Below the pieces are notes generated by a model. The model was not told where the DNA came from. It made no database searches and saw nothing but the letters and a program-made list of their open reading frames with translations. Source: Porphyromonas asaccharolytica DSM 20707 (GTDB taxonomy: Bacteria > Bacteroidota > Bacteroidia > Bacteroidales > Porphyromonadaceae). From it: a stretch of 64,000 nt of DNA. The position numbers and the translations under genes were made by a program. The DNA lies in assembly GCF_000212375.1 (NCBI RefSeq), contig NC_015501.1:1178001-1242000 (forward strand), given 5' to 3'. How positions within the stretch are numbered: the first letter of the stretch is position 1; each line of letters begins with the position of its first letter. Positions 43,012 through 52,730 of this stretch are shown one piece after another.

Positions 43012-43578
43012 ATGGCTACAACAGCAGACTTTCGCAATGGCATGTGCCTAGACATTGATGGGCAGTACTACTTCATCGTAGAGTTTCTCCATGTTAAGCC
43101 GGGCAAGGGTCCTGCATTCGTTCGCACGAAGCTGCGCAATGTTGCTACGGGTCGCATCCTCGACAAGACGTGGAATAGTGGTGTCAAGGTAGACGAGGTG
43201 CGCATCGAGCGTCGTCCCTATCAGTATCTCTACAATGATGATATGGGCTACCACTTTATGCACCCCGAGACATTTGACCAGATCGCTATCAATGGCGAGC
43301 TGATCGAGGGTGTCCGCTTCCTCAAGGAGGGCGATATGGTCGAGGCGATGGTACATGCTGAGAGCGAGACGGTGCTGACCTGCGAGCTACCGGCACACGT
43401 AGATCTGCGCATCACTCATACGGAGCCTGGTATCAAGGGCGATACAGCGACCAATAGTCTCAAGCCTGCTACCGTCGAGACGGGCGCTGAGATCCGCGTA
43501 CCGCTCTTTATCAATCAGGACGATGTGGTCACGGTAGATACACGTGACGGCTCCTACGTGGGGCGTGTCAAGGAGTAA
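43012..43578 (+). CDS. efp: Translation elongation factor P
   Basis: A 188-residue protein with the three beta-barrel domains of EF-P. The domain I tip [17 protein letters not shown] carries the lysine that sits near the peptidyl-transferase centre, domain II contains [17 protein letters not shown], and the C-terminal signature is [14 protein letters not shown]. It relieves ribosome stalling at polyproline stretches. It is monocistronic, with its own promoter and terminator. The length is standard. Confidence 0.97.
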   Translation: MATTADFRNGMCLDIDGQYYFIVEFLHVKPGKGPAFVRTKLRNVATGRILDKTWNSGVKVDEVRIERRPYQYLYNDDMGYHFMHPETFDQIAINGELIEGVRFLKEGDMVEAMVHAESETVLTCELPAHVDLRITHTEPGIKGDTATNSLKPATVETGAEIRVPLFINQDDVVTVDTRDGSYVGRVKE

Positions 43579-43621
43579 CCCTCTCTCCGACATCTTAATA
43601 AGCATCAAAGTGTGATGCAGC

Positions 43622-43669
43622 AAAAAGCCGTGCAGCTCTCCCCAAATCTGATGGAGCTACACGGCTTTT
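43622..43669 (+). terminator. Rho-independent terminator of efp
   Basis: AAAAGCCGTG-C-AGCTC pairs with GAGCT-A-CACGGCTTTT around an 18-nt loop. It lies 43 bp after the efp stop codon. Confidence 0.85.
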
Positions 43670-43703
43670 CCTGATGAGGCTACTGACTAAGCTTGAGGCT
43701 CTC

Positions 43704-43732
43704 GATGACTGTGGCAAAAGTCAACAGACTCT
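43704..43732. repeat. GAGACTGTTG-family hairpin, degenerate copy
   Basis: GACTGTGGCAAAAGTCAACAG followed by ACTC is a diverged relative of the hairpin at 38996 and 51918. It lies between efp and malQ. Confidence 0.45.
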
Positions 43733-43769
43733 CTCTCGGTGAGTCGTTTGTTCCTGCCGTTTGATCTTT

Positions 43770-45584
43770 ATGGAAGCATTCTCCCGTCTAGCTGGGGTGG
43801 CCATCCCCCTCTTTAGTCTGCGTCGCCACGGCGATGCGGGCTGTGGTGACTTTGCCGCTCTGGAGGCGTTTGCGCCAGTGGCGGAGCGGATGGGGATGAG
43901 CATCATACAGTTGCTCCCGCTGGAAGACACCACCCTCTATGGGGATAGTCGTGACTCCTATCCCTATCGGCCGATAGCCTCTACGGTACTCAATCCTATC
44001 TACATAGCGGTAGATCAGTTGCCCCCGCTTGCGGATCAGCAGCTGGAGCAGGAGCTACGTGCGGAGGCTGAGCGGCTGAGTGCTCAAAAGACCTTCGACT
44101 ATACGCAGGTGTGGCAACTCAAGCGACGCTGGCTGTGGGCCTCCTTTACGGAGCAGGCGGACGCTTCGCGGTACTTCACCGATATGATCAATCGCTATGC
44201 CCGGCTGACGCTTAGGTATGCTCCTTTTAAGAGTACCCCTATCTGGCACTACTGGGTTTGCGAGCGAATGATTCTAGACCTATTTCCCGATTTAGATCGT
44301 GAGGAGTGGGACTTTTGGGATGCGATGAAGCGGGTTGATGAGCTGGAACAGGAAAACAAACAGCTGGTCGTCCGTACGGGCAACTTCTATGTCTACTGCT
44401 ACATGGTGGCGCAGCGACAAATGCGCCGTGCCGTAGCCACGATTCGTCAGCATGGGCTGGCGCTCATGGGCGATCTGCCCGTGGGGGTAGATCCGCATGC
44501 AGCGGACACGCTTGCTTACCCGGCCCAATTTAACAAGCGACTCTCTTGCGGAGCTCCTCCCGACTACTTCTCTCCAGATGGGCAGAACTGGGGTATCGTA
44601 ACCTGTCGCAGGAATTGGAAAACGCTATGGCGTGAGCGCTTTGACTATCTAGATCGCTTCTATGACTACCTGCGCGTGGATCATGTGCTGGGTTTCTTCC
44701 GCATCTGGTCCATACCACGTGACGGGCGCTCTGGGATGCTGGGCTACTTTCTTCCCTCACGACGCTACTTGAAGCGGGAGATCGCCAGGCTAGGGCTGGC
44801 CGAGACGCTACGACCGGAGTGGATAGCGCCGACCAAAAATCCTGCAACGACGCAGGTCCTTTGGATCGAACGTCTCGATGGCGGCTACGTGCCGCGCTAC
44901 GACGTGGCGAGTGCTGCGCCCTTTGCGACGCTGTCGCCCGATCTGCAGGAGCGTATGCGGGCTGTCTGCGAAGAGTACTATTATAGTGCCAATGAGGAGC
45001 TATGGCGCGAGCGTGGACTGGAGCGTCTATCCTTCATGCAGAAGCTCACGAGCATCCATCTCTGTGCTGAGGATCTGGGGATGGTGCCTCAGTGTGTCTA
45101 CCCCGTCCTAGAGGAGCTGGGCATCCTCAAGCTGTATGTGGAGCGCATGCCTAAGAGTGCCGGCATCGAGTTTGAGGCGGCTCCCTACTTCTCCGAGGAT
45201 AGTGTCGCCACGACCTCGACGCACGACTGTGCGCCACTACGCCTCTGGTGGGCGGAAGATGCTGCGCGGTCACGTCGCTATTACGACTACTTCCTCGCTG
45301 ATTACGGCGTCTCCTACGACACCACGCTCACGCCTGAGCTGGCAGAGATCATCGTACGCCGGCACTTAGAGAGTCCCTCACGACTCTGCATACTGCCGCT
45401 GCAAGATTGGCTAGCCCTGAGCCCTGAGCACTGCGCCACGGTCGATCCTCATAGCGAGCAGATTAATGATCCTAGCAATCCCCATCATGTCTGGAGCTAT
45501 CGTATGCCTATCCGTGTCGAGGAGCTCCCTGACGACTGGATACGACAGCTTCGACAGATGATCTCAGAGACTCATCGGCTGTAA
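43770..45584 (+). CDS. malQ: 4-alpha-glucanotransferase (GH77)
   Basis: A 604-residue amylomaltase/D-enzyme starting at the ATG MEAFSRLAGVAIPLFSLRR; an in-frame TTG three codons earlier is less likely. The GH77 landmarks are LPVGVDPHAADT, GAPPDYFSPDGQNWG, LRVDHVLGFFRIW (nucleophile Asp), CAEDLG (acid/base Glu) and STHDCAPLRLWW. It transfers alpha-1,4-glucan segments in glycogen or maltodextrin turnover. It lacks the N-terminal starch-binding modules found in the long MalQ of some Bacteroides. It is separate from any sus-type cluster in this window. Confidence 0.94.
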   Translation: MEAFSRLAGVAIPLFSLRRHGDAGCGDFAALEAFAPVAERMGMSIIQLLPLEDTTLYGDSRDSYPYRPIASTVLNPIYIAVDQLPPLADQQLEQELRAEAERLSAQKTFDYTQVWQLKRRWLWASFTEQADASRYFTDMINRYARLTLRYAPFKSTPIWHYWVCERMILDLFPDLDREEWDFWDAMKRVDELEQENKQLVVRTGNFYVYCYMVAQRQMRRAVATIRQHGLALMGDLPVGVDPHAADTLAYPAQFNKRLSCGAPPDYFSPDGQNWGIVTCRRNWKTLWRERFDYLDRFYDYLRVDHVLGFFRIWSIPRDGRSGMLGYFLPSRRYLKREIARLGLAETLRPEWIAPTKNPATTQVLWIERLDGGYVPRYDVASAAPFATLSPDLQERMRAVCEEYYYSANEELWRERGLERLSFMQKLTSIHLCAEDLGMVPQCVYPVLEELGILKLYVERMPKSAGIEFEAAPYFSEDSVATTSTHDCAPLRLWWAEDAARSRRYYDYFLADYGVSYDTTLTPELAEIIVRRHLESPSRLCILPLQDWLALSPEHCATVDPHSEQINDPSNPHHVWSYRMPIRVEELPDDWIRQLRQMISETHRL

Positions 45585-45645
45585 GATCGTCATCCTATTT
45601 TTCCCCCCCTCAAAAAACTTCTAACAACAACCCTACATATAACCT

Positions 45646-47637
45646 ATGCGAAAGCTTAATACAAAAGAAATCAAACAACTTACGGAGCAAGGGTGCCAAG
45701 CGCAAGACTGGTCCTTGATTCGCGTTCATAGATACTTTGATGCTAGTCGCTGTCAGCAGGTACACTTCATCGGTAAGTGCGAGATAGGTGATAATCGTGG
45801 TGGTCGCCCCTCCGAGGAGGAGCCTAGCTACGTCGAGCCCTACCGCCTAGCTCACGCTAAGCTGATCAATTGTACCATCGGCGATCGAGTCATCATCGAC
45901 GGCGTGCGGGACTGCATCTCGCATTACGACATCGGTGACGATGTGGTCATCCACGACATAGCAACTCTCAAGGTGATGGGCGAGACCTCCTTTGGCAATG
46001 GAACCCTCGTGGAGGTGCTCAACGAGACGGGTGGTCGTGAGGTGCCTATCTGCGATATCCTGACGGCTCAGACTGCATATATGCTGGCGATGTATCGTCA
46101 CGACAAGGAGCTGCAGGCGGCGCTCTCTACGCTCGTCGAGAAGTACACAGCCTCTGTGCGGTCGGATCGTGGCACTATCGGTGAGAGTTCGCAGATCAAG
46201 CATTGTGGTCTTATGACCAACATCAAGGTGGGCCCTCACAGCTCTATCATTGGGGCCTCTGTGCTGGAGAATGGCTCGGTAAATAGTACGGTGCTGAGTC
46301 CCACACGGATCGGCTACGGAGTGATCTGTCGGGACTTTGTCTTTTCGGCTGGCTGCGTTGTGGCTGACGGCTCTAATGTCTCCCGCTGCTTTATTGGTCA
46401 GGGTTGCTCGGTGACACACCTATTCAGTGCGCATGACTCGCTATTCTTTGCGAACTGTCAGTGCGAAAACGGTGAGGCTTGTGCCGTCTTTGCAGGTCCC
46501 TTTACCGTTACGATGCACAAGAGTAGCCTTCTGATCGCTGGTTACTACTCCTTCCTTAATGCGGGCAGTGGCTCTAACCAGAGCAACCACTTGTACAAGC
46601 TCGGCCCCATTCACCAGGGGGTCGTAGAGCGTGGCAGCAAGACCACCTCTGATTCGTATGTCTTGTGGCCATCGCGTATTGGTGCTTTTAGCCTCATCAT
46701 GGGGCGTCACGTGGATCATATTGACTCGTCAGACTTCCCCTTCTCTTATATTATAGAGAATGACAACCAGACCTACCTCGTGCCTGGCACTAACCTGCGT
46801 AGCGTCGGTACCATCCGTGATACCAAGAAGTGGCCTAAGCGTGATAAGCGTCACCCAGAGGAAAAACTCGACTGCATCAACTTCAACCTCCTCTCGCCCT
46901 ATACGGTCGGTAAAATGTACAAAGGGTGGCACAAGCTCAAAGCGCTTGAGACACACCTCGGCAGTTCCAATGCGACCTATATCTATCACGACATGCATAT
47001 CCGTCATAGCTCTCTCGTCAAGGGGTGTCGCTACTACGAGATGGGTATCGTCAAGTTCCTCGGCAACTCACTCATCCAGCGCATCCAGACCCAAGCACCC
47101 AAGAGCAAGCGTGAGCTAGTCACCTGCCTGTCGCCCACCAGCAATGAGGGCCTCTCGGACTGGCTCGACCTAGCGGGTATGATCGCTCCACGCCGACTCA
47201 TACGCAGCCTGATCACACAAATCAAAGAGGGGCAGATCAAGACGCTCCAAGAGGTCAATGTCGCCATCCGCTCCATACATAGTCGCTATTATGAGATCGA
47301 GTGGCACTGGGCATACGATCTGCTCTTGCGTTGGTACGATATATCAGCCAAAGATCTGACCGTGGAGCGGGTCATACAGATTGTCAAAGAGTGGCAAGAG
47401 ACCGTCATCGCACTAGACGAGTGTCTGCTCAAGGATGCTCACAAGGAGTTTGAGATGCTCACGCAGGTAGGTTTCGGCATAGATCTCAACGGAGAGCATA
47501 ATCGTCGTATCGACTTTGAGCAGGTGCGAGGCAGCTATGAGGACAATGCTTTCGTTGCAGAGGTTCACGACCATATACGTCGCAAGAAGCTCCTCGGCGA
47601 GACGATCCTAGCGCAGATAGACGCGCTCCCCGAGTGA
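45646..47637 (+). CDS. DUF4954 protein with left-handed beta-helix repeats
   Basis: A 663-residue protein. The central part (about residues 60-320) has hexapeptide-like repeats such as CTIGDRVIIDGV, YDIGDDVVIHDIA and GASVLENGSVNSTVL, which predict a parallel beta-helix similar to sugar-nucleotide acyltransferase or pyrophosphorylase C-domains. The remainder, beginning SYIIENDNQTYLVPGTNLRSVGT, is specific to DUF4954, a family common in Bacteroidetes and spirochaetes. The function is not established; a sugar-nucleotide related role is only suggested by the fold. It follows malQ after 61 bp. Confidence 0.85.
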   Translation: MRKLNTKEIKQLTEQGCQAQDWSLIRVHRYFDASRCQQVHFIGKCEIGDNRGGRPSEEEPSYVEPYRLAHAKLINCTIGDRVIIDGVRDCISHYDIGDDVVIHDIATLKVMGETSFGNGTLVEVLNETGGREVPICDILTAQTAYMLAMYRHDKELQAALSTLVEKYTASVRSDRGTIGESSQIKHCGLMTNIKVGPHSSIIGASVLENGSVNSTVLSPTRIGYGVICRDFVFSAGCVVADGSNVSRCFIGQGCSVTHLFSAHDSLFFANCQCENGEACAVFAGPFTVTMHKSSLLIAGYYSFLNAGSGSNQSNHLYKLGPIHQGVVERGSKTTSDSYVLWPSRIGAFSLIMGRHVDHIDSSDFPFSYIIENDNQTYLVPGTNLRSVGTIRDTKKWPKRDKRHPEEKLDCINFNLLSPYTVGKMYKGWHKLKALETHLGSSNATYIYHDMHIRHSSLVKGCRYYEMGIVKFLGNSLIQRIQTQAPKSKRELVTCLSPTSNEGLSDWLDLAGMIAPRRLIRSLITQIKEGQIKTLQEVNVAIRSIHSRYYEIEWHWAYDLLLRWYDISAKDLTVERVIQIVKEWQETVIALDECLLKDAHKEFEMLTQVGFGIDLNGEHNRRIDFEQVRGSYEDNAFVAEVHDHIRRKKLLGETILAQIDALPE

Positions 47638-47672
47638 TCCCGTAGACTATTGTATAGTACCACTTGGAAATA

Positions 47673-47680
47673 TACCTTTG
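47673..47680 (+). promoter_or_regulatory. Bacteroidetes -7 box upstream of the lipoprotein gene
   Basis: TACCTTTG lies 26 bp before the ATG at 47707. Confidence 0.6.
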
Positions 47681-47706
47681 TAGTGAACCGAAAAACATAA
47701 TGTGGT

Positions 47707-48189
47707 ATGATTCGAGAGAAGCTTAAAGTTATCCTAACCATAGCTCTACTAGGGGCTGTCCTAGGCATCTTCCCGTCCTGTCAGAAGGACAATAAGGAGC
47801 CTGTCAGCAAGACTCCCCAGCTTGCAGGAACCCACTGGGAGGGATCTATTACGGACACCGAATATGAGGAGTCCCTTCCATATAAGATTATTTTCTTTTC
47901 TGACGCAAAAGGAGAAGCTACGCTCCCAATCGTTAAGGGTCGATGGGATAACCGTAAAGAGGACGGAACTGTTTGGGAAGTTACAATCCCCTTTTCATAC
48001 TCGGAGGGAGACTCTTACATTGAGTTTAATGCAGATATGTCTGAATACTCAGGAGACCAAGGTTGTGTAACCGCTATAAAACATCTTTTGCATGGCTATT
48101 GGCTTGTAAAAAGAGCTACTGAAGATGAGCTGTCCTTCTATAGGACACCAGGAGCAGAGGTCTTCATAACCCTCAAAAGGGTACCTTAA
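47707..48189 (+). CDS. Predicted lipoprotein of unknown function
   Basis: A 160-residue protein with a lipoprotein signal. A hydrophobic core of about residues 7-22 is followed by FPSC, with the acylated cysteine at 25, then a polar stretch. The mature part is rich in beta strands (LAGTHWEGSITD, YKIIFFSDAKGEATLPI) and resembles small lipocalin-like lipoproteins of Bacteroidetes. No family was recognised. It has its own promoter and terminator, and slightly lower GC than its neighbours. Confidence 0.75.
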   Translation: MIREKLKVILTIALLGAVLGIFPSCQKDNKEPVSKTPQLAGTHWEGSITDTEYEESLPYKIIFFSDAKGEATLPIVKGRWDNRKEDGTVWEVTIPFSYSEGDSYIEFNADMSEYSGDQGCVTAIKHLLHGYWLVKRATEDELSFYRTPGAEVFITLKRVP

Positions 48190-48212
48190 GACTTATACTA
48201 GTCCTAACGATC

Positions 48213-48250
48213 ACAACCACATTGCCCCCCGATCGGGACAATGTGGTTGT
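48213..48250 (+). terminator. Rho-independent terminator after the lipoprotein gene
   Basis: A 12-bp perfect stem ACAACCACATTG/CAATGTGGTTGT encloses a GC-rich loop. It lies 23 bp after the stop codon and is followed by GTGTGTT. Confidence 0.75.
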
Positions 48251-48297
48251 GTGTGTTATGGAGTCATCAAAACAAGGCGTGACAGCAAGATAATTAG

Positions 48298-48305
48298 TAC
48301 CTTTG
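48298..48305 (+). promoter_or_regulatory. Bacteroidetes -7 box upstream of ychF
   Basis: TACCTTTG lies 63 bp before the ychF ATG. Confidence 0.55.
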
Positions 48306-48368
48306 CAGGAGAGCCGAGCTGTCACGACAGCGAGGCGTCGTTACGTTGTATACTTATCCTTATAATAT

Positions 48369-49472
48369 ATGTCGCTACAGTGCGGTATCGTAGGACTACC
48401 CAACGTCGGTAAGTCCACTTTGTTTAACTGCTTGTCGAACGCTAAGGCGCAGTCGGCCAACTTCCCCTTCTGCACGATCGAACCCAACGTCGGGGTCATC
48501 ACCGTGCCGGATGAGCGTCTCAATAAGTTGGTCGAGATGGAGCACCCTAAGCGGACGGTGCCTGCCACAGTGGAGATTGTCGATATAGCAGGACTGGTCA
48601 AGGGTGCTAGCCAGGGTGAGGGACTGGGTAATAAGTTCCTCTCCAACATCCGCGAGACCGATGCGATCATACACTTGCTGCGCTGCTTCGACGATGACAA
48701 CATCACACACGTTGACGGCTCTATAGATCCTGTGCGGGACAAAGAGATCATTGACACGGAGCTACAGCTCAAGGATCTGGAGACGGTGCAGACGCAGCTC
48801 AAGAAGTCCGAGCGGCAGGCTCAGACGGGGGGCGACAAGCAGGCGAAGATCCGTGTAGCGCTCCTCAAGCGTCTCGAAGAGGCACTGCTACAAGGCCTTA
48901 ACGCGCGCTCGGTGACGCCAGAAAGCAAGGACGAGGAGCAGGTGTTGCGAGACCTTTTCCTCCTAACGGCTAAGCCCGTCCTCTACGTCTGCAATGTTGA
49001 CGAGGCGAGTGCCGCCACGGGCAATGCTTATGTGGAGGCCGTTCGCAAGGCTATCGCTCATGAGGATGCCGAGCTACTGGTCGTATCGGCGCATATCGAG
49101 AGCGAGATAGCGGAGCTGGAGGAGTATGAGGAGCGTCAGCTCTTCCTGCAGGAGCTAGGACTAGAGGAGACGGGTGTCAACCGCTTGATCCGTGCTGCCT
49201 ACAAGTTGCTCAACCTCGAGACCTTCTTTACGGCGGGGCCTGATGAGTGCCGTGCCTGGACTTTTGTCAAGGGGAGCAAGGCTCCTCAGTGTGCAGGGAT
49301 CATACACACCGACTTCGAGCGTGGCTTCATACGTGCTGAGGTGATCAAGTATGAGGACTACGTGCACTACGGCTCCGAGACGGCTGTCAAGGAGGCTGGC
49401 CGTATGGCGGTCGAGGGCAAGGACTACATTGTACAGGACGGAGACATCATGCACTTCCGCTTTAACGTATAG
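48369..49472 (+). CDS. ychF: Redox-regulated ribosome-binding ATPase YchF
   Basis: A 367-residue Obg-family P-loop protein of normal length. G1 is GLPNVGKSTLFN, switch I follows in NFPFCTIEPNVG, G3 is DIAGLVKGASQGEGLGNKFL, and NVDE replaces the usual NKxD, which explains the preference for ATP over GTP. The C-terminal TGS-like domain contains TFFTAGPDECRAWTF and HTDFERGFIRAEV. It interacts with ribosomes and is linked to stress responses. guaA follows after 42 bp and may be co-transcribed. Confidence 0.96.
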   Translation: MSLQCGIVGLPNVGKSTLFNCLSNAKAQSANFPFCTIEPNVGVITVPDERLNKLVEMEHPKRTVPATVEIVDIAGLVKGASQGEGLGNKFLSNIRETDAIIHLLRCFDDDNITHVDGSIDPVRDKEIIDTELQLKDLETVQTQLKKSERQAQTGGDKQAKIRVALLKRLEEALLQGLNARSVTPESKDEEQVLRDLFLLTAKPVLYVCNVDEASAATGNAYVEAVRKAIAHEDAELLVVSAHIESEIAELEEYEERQLFLQELGLEETGVNRLIRAAYKLLNLETFFTAGPDECRAWTFVKGSKAPQCAGIIHTDFERGFIRAEVIKYEDYVHYGSETAVKEAGRMAVEGKDYIVQDGDIMHFRFNV

Positions 49473-49514
49473 CGCCTCTAGTACAAAGTATTAACACCGA
49501 AACAGAATCAACCT

Positions 49515-51035
49515 ATGCCGGACAAAATAATTATCGCAGACTTTGGGTCGCAGACTACACAGCTCATAGGTCGTCGTCTGAGAGACCTCAACACTTACTG
49601 CGAGATAGTCCCTTACAACAAGATCCCGACAGACCTGACGGGCGTCCGAGGCATCATCCTCTCGGGAAGCCCTTACTCGGTCTATGCTGAGGAGGCTTTT
49701 ACCGCAGACATAGCAGCTATCCGTGGGCGGTTACCGATCTTGGGTATCTGCTATGGAGCGCAGTTGATGGTGCATCAGAATGGAGGCTCCGTGGAGAACT
49801 CCAATACCCGTGAGTACGGCGCCTCTACGCTACAACTGGTGGACAAGGGCGACCCGCTACTCGCAGGGCTTTCGCCACAGCACACGGTCTGGATGTCGCA
49901 TGGTGACACGATCACCCGTCTTCCTGAGGGCTTTAAGGTGATCGCCTCGACTCCCTCGGTGCAGTATGCCGCTTATAGGATAGCGGGTGAGGAGACGTGG
50001 GGCGTACAGTTTCACCCAGAGATACATCACAGTGAGGAGGGTACGAAGCTCCTTGACAACTTTGTCACGCTCTGTGGCATCAAGGGCGAGTGGTCGTCTG
50101 AGTCTTTCATCGAGAGCAGCATCGCCTCAATCAAGGCGCAGGTAGGTGACGAGCAGGTCATCATGGCGCTCAGCGGAGGCGTGGACAGCTCGGTCGCAGC
50201 GGTCCTCCTACATCGTGCTATCGGCAATCAGCTCACCTGTATTTTTGTGGATCATGGCTTGATGCGACTAGGCGAGGCGGAGCAGATCTTGGCAGACTAC
50301 AAGGCACTCGGACTAGGCTGTATCAAGGTCGACGCGAGTGCGAAGTTCCTCGGAGATCTAGCTGGTGTTCGTGATCCCGAGGCTAAGCGTAAGGTGATCG
50401 GTAGGGACTTCATCGAGGTCTTTGAGGCTGAAGCTAAGAAGCTTCCGCAGGCTCGTTGGCTGGGGCAGGGAACTATTTACCCAGACATCATCGAGTCTAT
50501 TAACATCACGGGCAAGGTGATCAAGAGCCACCACAACGTGGGTGGACTGCCTGAGCGTATGCACCTGAAGCTGGTGGAGCCGCTGAAGCATCTCTTTAAG
50601 GATGAGGTGCGTCGTGTTGGCTTGGCACTATCGATGCCACGACACATGATCTTTCGCCATCCCTTCCCAGGCCCGGGTCTAGGCATACGTGTCTTAGGCG
50701 AGGTGACTCCTGAGAAGGTGGCTATCCTCCAGCAGGCTGACAAGATATACACCGACATGCTCCGCAAGTACAACCTCTACGACGAGGTGTGGCAGGCGGG
50801 AGCTATCCTACTGCCGGTGCAGAGCGTAGGGGTCATGGGTGACGAGCGCACCTACGAGTACACGGTGGCACTACGGGCGGTGACGAGCGTCGATGCGATG
50901 AGCGCTGACTGGGCTCGGCTGCCGTACGACTTCCTCGCAGAGGTCTCTAACGAAGTCATAAACAAGGTGCGTGGCGTCAATCGTGTCTGCTACGATGTGT
51001 CGTCAAAGCCACCCGCAACGATTGAGTGGGAGTAA
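49515..51035 (+). CDS. guaA: GMP synthase (glutamine-hydrolysing)
   Basis: A 506-residue two-domain enzyme. The class I amidotransferase domain (about 1-190) has the nucleophile elbow GICYGAQLM and the His/Glu pair in [10 protein letters not shown]. The ATP pyrophosphatase domain contains the PP-loop [12 protein letters not shown], and the dimerisation domain ends in [15 protein letters not shown]. It converts XMP to GMP with glutamine and ATP. panB lies 36 bp downstream in the same direction. Confidence 0.98.
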   Translation: MPDKIIIADFGSQTTQLIGRRLRDLNTYCEIVPYNKIPTDLTGVRGIILSGSPYSVYAEEAFTADIAAIRGRLPILGICYGAQLMVHQNGGSVENSNTREYGASTLQLVDKGDPLLAGLSPQHTVWMSHGDTITRLPEGFKVIASTPSVQYAAYRIAGEETWGVQFHPEIHHSEEGTKLLDNFVTLCGIKGEWSSESFIESSIASIKAQVGDEQVIMALSGGVDSSVAAVLLHRAIGNQLTCIFVDHGLMRLGEAEQILADYKALGLGCIKVDASAKFLGDLAGVRDPEAKRKVIGRDFIEVFEAEAKKLPQARWLGQGTIYPDIIESINITGKVIKSHHNVGGLPERMHLKLVEPLKHLFKDEVRRVGLALSMPRHMIFRHPFPGPGLGIRVLGEVTPEKVAILQQADKIYTDMLRKYNLYDEVWQAGAILLPVQSVGVMGDERTYEYTVALRAVTSVDAMSADWARLPYDFLAEVSNEVINKVRGVNRVCYDVSSKPPATIEWE

Positions 51036-51071
51036 CGCTTCGCTCAGTCTACTATTTAATACCTATTCAAT

Positions 51072-51893
51072 ATGTCTACCTATAAAGCTATCGATAGTCG
51101 CAAGGTGACCACCCGACGACTACTCGAGATGAAAGAGCGTGGGGAGAAGATCTCTATGCTTACTGCCTACGACTACTCTGCAGCACAGATCATCGATGCT
51201 GCCGGTATGGATGTGATCCTCGTAGGCGACTCAGCCAGTAATGTGATGGCGGGTAATGTGACTACGCTGCCTATCACGCTCGACCAAATGATATACCACG
51301 GCAAGAGTGTGATGAAAGCGGTGCAGCGTGCACTGGTCGTCGTAGACCTTCCTTTCGGCTCTTATCAGGGCAACTCGAAGATCGCTCTAGAGAGTGCGAT
51401 CAAAGTGATGAAGATCACCCATGCTGATGCGATCAAGATCGAGGGCGGTAGCGAGATCCGTGAGTCGGTAGAGCGTATCCTCTCGGCTGGTATCCCGATT
51501 ATGGGACACCTCGGGCTGACTCCTCAGTCGATCAATAAGTTTGGCTCTTATGCTGTACGTGCCAAGGAGCAGGCGGAGGCTGACAAGTTGCTGGCCGATG
51601 CACATCTTCTCGAGGAGCTAGGTTGCTTTGCCCTCGTACTGGAGAAGATACCAGCACCTCTGGCTACCAAGGTCGCCTCTGAGCTAACGATCCCCGTCAT
51701 CGGCATCGGAGCAGGCGGTGGGGTAGACGGACAAGTCCTCGTCATGCACGACATGCTCGGCATCACGCAAGGCTTTAGCCCGCGCTTCTTGCGTCGCTAC
51801 GCTGACCTGGGCTCTATGATGACCGAGGCGGTGCAGCACTACATAGCAGACGTCAAGAGCCAAAACTTCCCCAACGAGGAAGAGTCTTACTAA
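51072..51893 (+). CDS. panB: 3-methyl-2-oxobutanoate hydroxymethyltransferase
   Basis: A 273-residue TIM-barrel enzyme. It has [34 protein letters not shown] (metal-binding Asp), [27 protein letters not shown] and [22 protein letters not shown]. It adds a hydroxymethyl group from 5,10-methylene-tetrahydrofolate to ketoisovalerate, the first step of pantothenate synthesis. Its length is standard. A small MITE-like element begins 24 bp after its stop codon. Confidence 0.97.
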   Translation: MSTYKAIDSRKVTTRRLLEMKERGEKISMLTAYDYSAAQIIDAAGMDVILVGDSASNVMAGNVTTLPITLDQMIYHGKSVMKAVQRALVVVDLPFGSYQGNSKIALESAIKVMKITHADAIKIEGGSEIRESVERILSAGIPIMGHLGLTPQSINKFGSYAVRAKEQAEADKLLADAHLLEELGCFALVLEKIPAPLATKVASELTIPVIGIGAGGGVDGQVLVMHDMLGITQGFSPRFLRRYADLGSMMTEAVQHYIADVKSQNFPNEEESY

Positions 51894-51917
51894 GTCTCAA
51901 CTCCGCAAATCTCACTT

Positions 51918-52092
51918 GAGACTGTTGCAAAAGTCAACAGTCTCACAATCTTGCTTGCAAGATTGTCATGACTTTGCAGAAAGGATGAAGCGCAAGGCGC
52001 TGAGGGTGAGGTCTGAAGGGAGCATACCTCCGTATGTGACCGAAGCCAAATCCCGAAAGCAACACAGCGATTCGCCTTTATGCAACAGTCTC
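51918..52092. mobile_element. MITE-like element with target-site duplication
   Basis: The ends GAGACTGTTGCAAAAG (51918) and CTTTATGCAACAGTCTC (ending 52092) are inverted repeats. The pentamer CACTT flanks both sides (51913-51917 and 52093-52097), as expected for transposition. The interior, about 140 bp, has no gene; the left end additionally folds on itself as a 10-bp stem. Solo copies of the left hairpin lie at 38996, with degenerate ones at 5973 and 43704. The autonomous parent is not in this window. Confidence 0.8.
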
Positions 52093-52139
52093 CACTTGTG
52101 ACGATTGGGATGGACGGACAGCTAGTACCGAGTCGGAGG

Positions 52140-52215
52140 GCGTCCGTTGCGTCAAAGGTTACAGCATCGTGGTTTTAAAGTGTAGGAATGCATGGTCGTG
52201 CGTTCCTACATTGTC
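52140..52215. repeat. GACGCACG inverted element, degenerate copy
   Basis: GGCGTCCGTTGCGTCAAAGG and the inner GTTACAGCATCGTGG match the core of the copies at 3450 and 61081, and TGTAGGAATGCATG/CGTGCGTTCCTACA matches an arm with substitutions. With the MITE it fills the 51894-52266 gap. Confidence 0.6.
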
Positions 52216-52266
52216 TGTCATGTGTCCCTGCAGATCGTTACCCGTTCTGGGTCGGTTGCTTCTCTT

Positions 52267-52728
52267 CTAGCGTCGCTTTCGTCTGAAATAGGAGACCATC
52301 AGCTCACGGCACTCCTCCTCGCAGACACCCCCCACGATGATGCTCTTGGGGTGGGGGAGCGCATCGCTATAATGCATATAGCCACCCTTGGGGTCGGCGG
52401 TACCATAGACGATACGCCCTATCTGTGTCCAGCGCAAAGCTCCCATGCACATAGGGCACGGCTCGACGGTGACGTAGAGCGTGCACTGCGGTAGGTACTT
52501 ACCTCCGATGGCTGCCGTCGCCTGCGTGATGGCGAGCATCTCGGCATGAGCTGTGGGGTCGTTGAGCAGCTCGACTTGATTATGACTCTTTGCTAAGATG
52601 CGTGTGCCGACGGCTATGACTGCCCCGATGGGTACTTCGTCGGCTTCGTAAGCTACGAGAGCTTGCTGGAGAGCTAGTTGCATCATGCGCTCGTCTAGAC
52701 GGGGATCTATGGGAGGCAGCGCGATCAT
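52267..52728 (-). CDS. tadA: tRNA-specific adenosine deaminase-like (cytidine/deoxycytidylate deaminase fold)
   Basis: A 153-residue zinc deaminase. HAEMLAIT supplies the first zinc ligand and the catalytic glutamate, and PCPMCMGALRW the two cysteines. LYVTVEPCPMC and GTADPKGGYMH are typical of TadA, which makes inosine at position 34 of tRNA-Arg. Length is standard. It is the last gene of the ten-gene minus-strand run. Confidence 0.9.
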   Translation of the reverse strand: MIALPPIDPRLDERMMQLALQQALVAYEADEVPIGAVIAVGTRILAKSHNQVELLNDPTAHAEMLAITQATAAIGGKYLPQCTLYVTVEPCPMCMGALRWTQIGRIVYGTADPKGGYMHYSDALPHPKSIIVGGVCEEECRELMVSYFRRKRR

Positions 52729-52730
52729 AC

